The position numbers and the translations under genes were made by a program. Positions 61,636 to 64,000 of a DNA stretch of 64,000 nucleotides are shown piece by piece. The notes under the pieces are model-generated. The model saw only the letters and a list, made by a program, of their open reading frames with translations, made no database searches and was not told where the DNA came from. The DNA is from Megamerina dolium (Eukaryota > Arthropoda > Insecta > Diptera > Megamerinidae): positions 45,049,321-45,113,320 of the forward strand of contig OY978529.1 of NCBI GenBank assembly GCA_963854835.1, in the 5' to 3' direction. Position 1 is the first letter of the stretch. Every line of letters starts with the position of its first letter.

Positions 61636-62005
61636 ACAACAAGAAGAACAATATGAAAATAATTTAGCGTCAAACAATCAGAAAAGTATAGATAGTCGTA
61701 CCAAGGGTGTTACATTGGCCCCCCAAACACATAGTGGGCCCACGGGTCCCCCGTCATCAGTAACACCGCAGCAACCAAGTTCACCAACAGCTACAGCAGC
61801 GATGACAGTGCTTACGTTCACATCAGCCACACCCACTGCGGGTAATGGTAGTAGTACTAGTAGTGGTGGTGGACCACCATCTTCGTCAAGTGTTGCCAGC
61901 AGTAGCAGCAATAGTAGTAATAAGCAAACAATACAGAGACAAAGACGCCTGCGTACACCAGTCTGGGCGAGATCAATGTCGACGAATAAAACGTACTTAA
62001 ATTGA
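61294..62005 (+). CDS. Pde1c: Probable Pde1c-type gene exon 6, low-complexity with poly-Gln
   Basis: A + strand frame is open from 61292 to the stop at 62003-62005. A candidate acceptor (TTTGTGTAAAG|T) at 61293 enters in phase 2, exactly what exon 5 needs (GA|T), giving RE-DQAESSIAAVAATT. The product is rich in Ser, Asn, Thr and Pro, with a Cys/His patch (NECCNGNCKNINCTQHSH), a 16-Gln-type run and a basic end, IQRQRRLRTPVWARSMSTNK, that resembles a calmodulin-binding helix by composition. A weak donor AAAAC|GTACTT at 61993 would leave in phase 2, continuing to catalytic exons outside the window. If unused, translation stops at 62003, giving a short isoform. The acceptor's pyrimidine tract is poor, so an alternative first exon (ATG at 61481) is possible. 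Confidence 0.55.
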
Positions 62006-62229
62006 GTGTTTAAATATGCGTTATATAAACCTATTTATATATATATATATAAATTTTCTTTTGTTTTTTATTATAAAATATTTTTTATATTAAATTTTCA
62101 TTTTTACTTATTCGAACCCAAATTTTTAAATATATATTTTTTTCTAAAGACAAACAATACAAATTTTAACAAATTCCTAATTTCAATACCCTACAAAATT
62201 TACACAAAACATTTTAAAAATTCACTTAC

Positions 62230-62385
62230 CCAAAGCGCCACAAAATTGTTCGACTATCTGGGATAACACACTATCAATCTTTTGCTGGAAGCACAACCAA
62301 TGAAATTGTGGATATAGCGAGAGGAACAGTTCACTTAACGCACCTGCATCATGTCCAATAAAATGCCATCGGGCATTGGGCTGCG
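62230..62385 (-). CDS. Internal exon of an unrecognised - strand gene
   Basis: On the - strand, after CTAACTTCAG|, the frame reads QPNARWHFIGHDAGALSELF, then LSLYPQFHWLCFQQK and IDSVLSQIVEQFCGAL, and ends TTG G|GTAAGTGAA, a strong donor in phase 1. It connects in frame to 59765-59560. The aromatic/hydrophobic pattern (WHFIGHDAG, QFHWLCFQQK) is distinctive and unlike chance AT-rich frames. The acceptor is less certain (62385 or 62380). There is no initiator Met, so the gene continues to the right, either in short exons before 63600 or beyond esc. The + strand exon 6 of Pde1c lies inside the intron between these two exons. Confidence 0.6.
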
Positions 62386-62409
62386 CTGAAGTTAGTCCCG
62401 ATTTAGACA

Positions 62410-63470
62410 CAAAAACATGTGTATGGAAAACATTTTCAATACTCTTTTAATGTTTGGTTCGAGTTTACACAGGCCAAAATGTTTCTCGGGGACATGTCAA
62501 CTCATTTGTATCATCTTTTAATGTTTCACATTACCCCTCTCTTTTCCCCGTGCGTTCAGCGCTCGCAAACAAAATGTTTTCATGCAAATATTTTTGTATC
62601 TAAATCGAGACTTATACAATGAAAATACCGAGTAAAAGCAGGAATATATCGCTAGCAAAAGTTGATAGTGTAATATCCCACTATGTCGTTCTATTCGCTC
62701 GTTCGCTCTCTCTCTCTCTTTCTCTCTCTCTCTATATATATCTGTCTCCCTCTCTCTCTCTATCTTGTTTCATTTACTGCCTACATGACTGCAACATTAT
62801 AACATTACAGTCTGTTAATTTCTATCGTCCTACTAAGTTAAATTCTTACATAAATAATTAGCTCTACCACTGTAAATTATTATACCACTAAACTATATAT
62901 TCGATTTACTTTATAATGGAGTGCTTAATTTAATATGTGTAAAATATGTATGTACTTTTCAACAATCGAGATCTTGTGTTGAATGCATTTGTACCATATG
63001 TAATATATTATGTACCTATATACTACGGCGACATACCTCTTTCGTTAAACTCTACTTATATTTTTATATCATGTATGTATGTAAATATTTCTTATAATAT
63101 TATGTAAAATGTTTATTGTTATTCACGATGTCACATATTTGTATCTAAACCAAACCAGAATTTTCAAATTTATCAAGTATACTTCACATCGTGAATGACA
63201 AGGTTGTATTATTTGCTTGTAAATTTAACACGCATGTTAATATTTTTCAGCATCAATATGAGAATGTATGCTATTGTAAATATTTTTCAAACTAACACTA
63301 AAGTCCATGAAATACATTGATCTGTAATAATTAAATTTACATTAAAAATATTTAAAGCTATCTTACTTTATACAATTTTGATTTACCCTGTACTAATTAG
63401 ACATGTGCTCCACATTATCTACTAAAGTCAAATTGCGTACAAACAGCTGTTGGTGATAAGGCAGTGTTTT
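62410..63470. other. Region upstream of esc, AT-rich
   Basis: (CT)n tracts lie at 62705-62765. No exon was supported on either strand; a short upstream exon of the - strand gene could be hidden here. Confidence 0.45.
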
Positions 63471-63633
63471 CGATTTGACAGCCAAAATGCCGCCAAAACT
63501 AAAAACAAATAATTACTCCCGTAAACTACTGTTAAACTGAATTTCACAAATAAAAATTTGCAATAAGTAGCAAAATTTAAAGTAATTTGCAATTGAACAA
63601 ATGCGATTTGAGGTTACGCAAATTGTGAAAATA
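63470..63633 (+). promoter_or_regulatory. Likely esc promoter and 5' UTR (position inferred)
   Basis: The 160 bp before the ESC start contain no splice junction and no TATA box. CAGCTGTTGGTGATAAGGCA just upstream (63445-63464) is the only less AT-rich patch. Assignment as promoter is by position only. Confidence 0.35.
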
Positions 63634-64000
63634 ATGTCCAAAGTGAAAAGTGAAAAAGAGAGCACAAATGGTGATAATAGTGAAGACTCGTGTGGCGTAA
63701 GTATACGCTCGATTAGTTTTATTCAGATTTTAATAATTATAGCTCTATTTTGTAATTTGCGCAACAGGATGATGCTGCCAGTGTTAGTACTAGCACAACT
63801 TCCTGTAGTAAATCACCAGCGTCACGTCGAATACGACGTAAACGTAGCCCAACCAAATCCAAAGTAAATCGTCCACCGTATAAATATGAGTAAGTCGAAA
63901 TGATGAATAAACAAATTTGCAGAATTTACAAATTTGATTTTGATTACAGTTGCCACGTAAAGGAAAACCATGGACAGGCACTATTCGGTGTTACTTTCAA
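63634..64000 (+). CDS. esc: Extra sex combs (ESC/EED homologue), first three exons, runs off the window
   Basis: This is a core subunit of Polycomb repressive complex 2, a WD40 propeller that binds trimethylated H3K27 and stimulates the E(z) methyltransferase in the nucleus. Exons: 63634-63696, 63768-63889 and 63950 onward. The first gives MSKVKSEKESTNGDNSEDSCG, resembling the acidic Drosophila ESC start. The second is basic and Ser-rich (SPASRRIRRKRSPTKSK, then RPPYKY). The third begins DCHVKENHGQALFGVTF, which matches the entry to the first WD40 blade in EED (LKEDHNQPLFGVQF as I recall). All donors and acceptors are canonical (GTAAGT; CAACAG; TTACAG) and phases agree (0, then 2). An in-frame ATG at 63601 would add 11 residues; the inner ATG is preferred because its product aligns with fly ESC. 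The reading is cut at 64000. Confidence 0.92.

Noticed and set aside
61247..61911. - strand frames opposite the poly-Gln exon
   Set aside because: Low-complexity antisense of trinucleotide-rich coding sequence; the + strand frame is longer and phase-compatible with Pde1c.

Overview
The window is AT-rich, intron-rich nuclear DNA from a higher dipteran fly (Schizophora-like; a tephritid or other non-Drosophila fly is my guess from the transposon load, not proven). Protein-coding sequence occupies only a few kilobases. The gene content (a calcium/calmodulin-type PDE1 gene, a GH13 maltase, Kazal inhibitors and extra sex combs) matches what I recall of the Drosophila melanogaster 33A-B neighbourhood (Pde1c, Mal-B1/Mal-B2, CG14933, esc), so this looks like a conserved Muller element B block.

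The backbone is the 5' half of a Pde1c orthologue on the + strand. Six exons can be joined in consistent phase: 1507-2182, 48121-48471, 51412-52060, 55614-55727, 56668-56730 and, less certainly, 61294 to about 61992. The first intron is about 46 kb. It holds a complete 8-exon alpha-glucosidase on the - strand (20130-22567, 562 aa after splicing), four small secreted Kazal genes (- 30030, + 37537, + 40108, - 44977) and a small secreted orphan (- 30674). The PDE catalytic domain is not in the window.

The right edge holds the first exons of extra sex combs (esc, + strand, 63634 onward), whose exon-3 start matches the beginning of the ESC/EED WD40 propeller. Since the PDE catalytic exons must lie further right, esc is probably nested inside Pde1c. 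A - strand gene that I do not recognise is represented by two phase-compatible exons (62385-62230 and 59765-59560), which flank the last PDE exon.

The rest is intron and intergenic DNA full of old mobile elements: several mariner/Tc1 relics (5.2, 6.3, 15.8, 27.9, 38.0, 47.7, 52.5 and 54.0 kb), RTE-like and jockey-like non-LTR fragments, a tRNA-derived SINE family with at least four copies, and several non-autonomous inverted-repeat elements whose ends can be read directly (8.6, 43.6, 58.3, 58.9 and 60.3 kb). No rRNA, functional tRNA, CRISPR array or prokaryotic sequence was seen.
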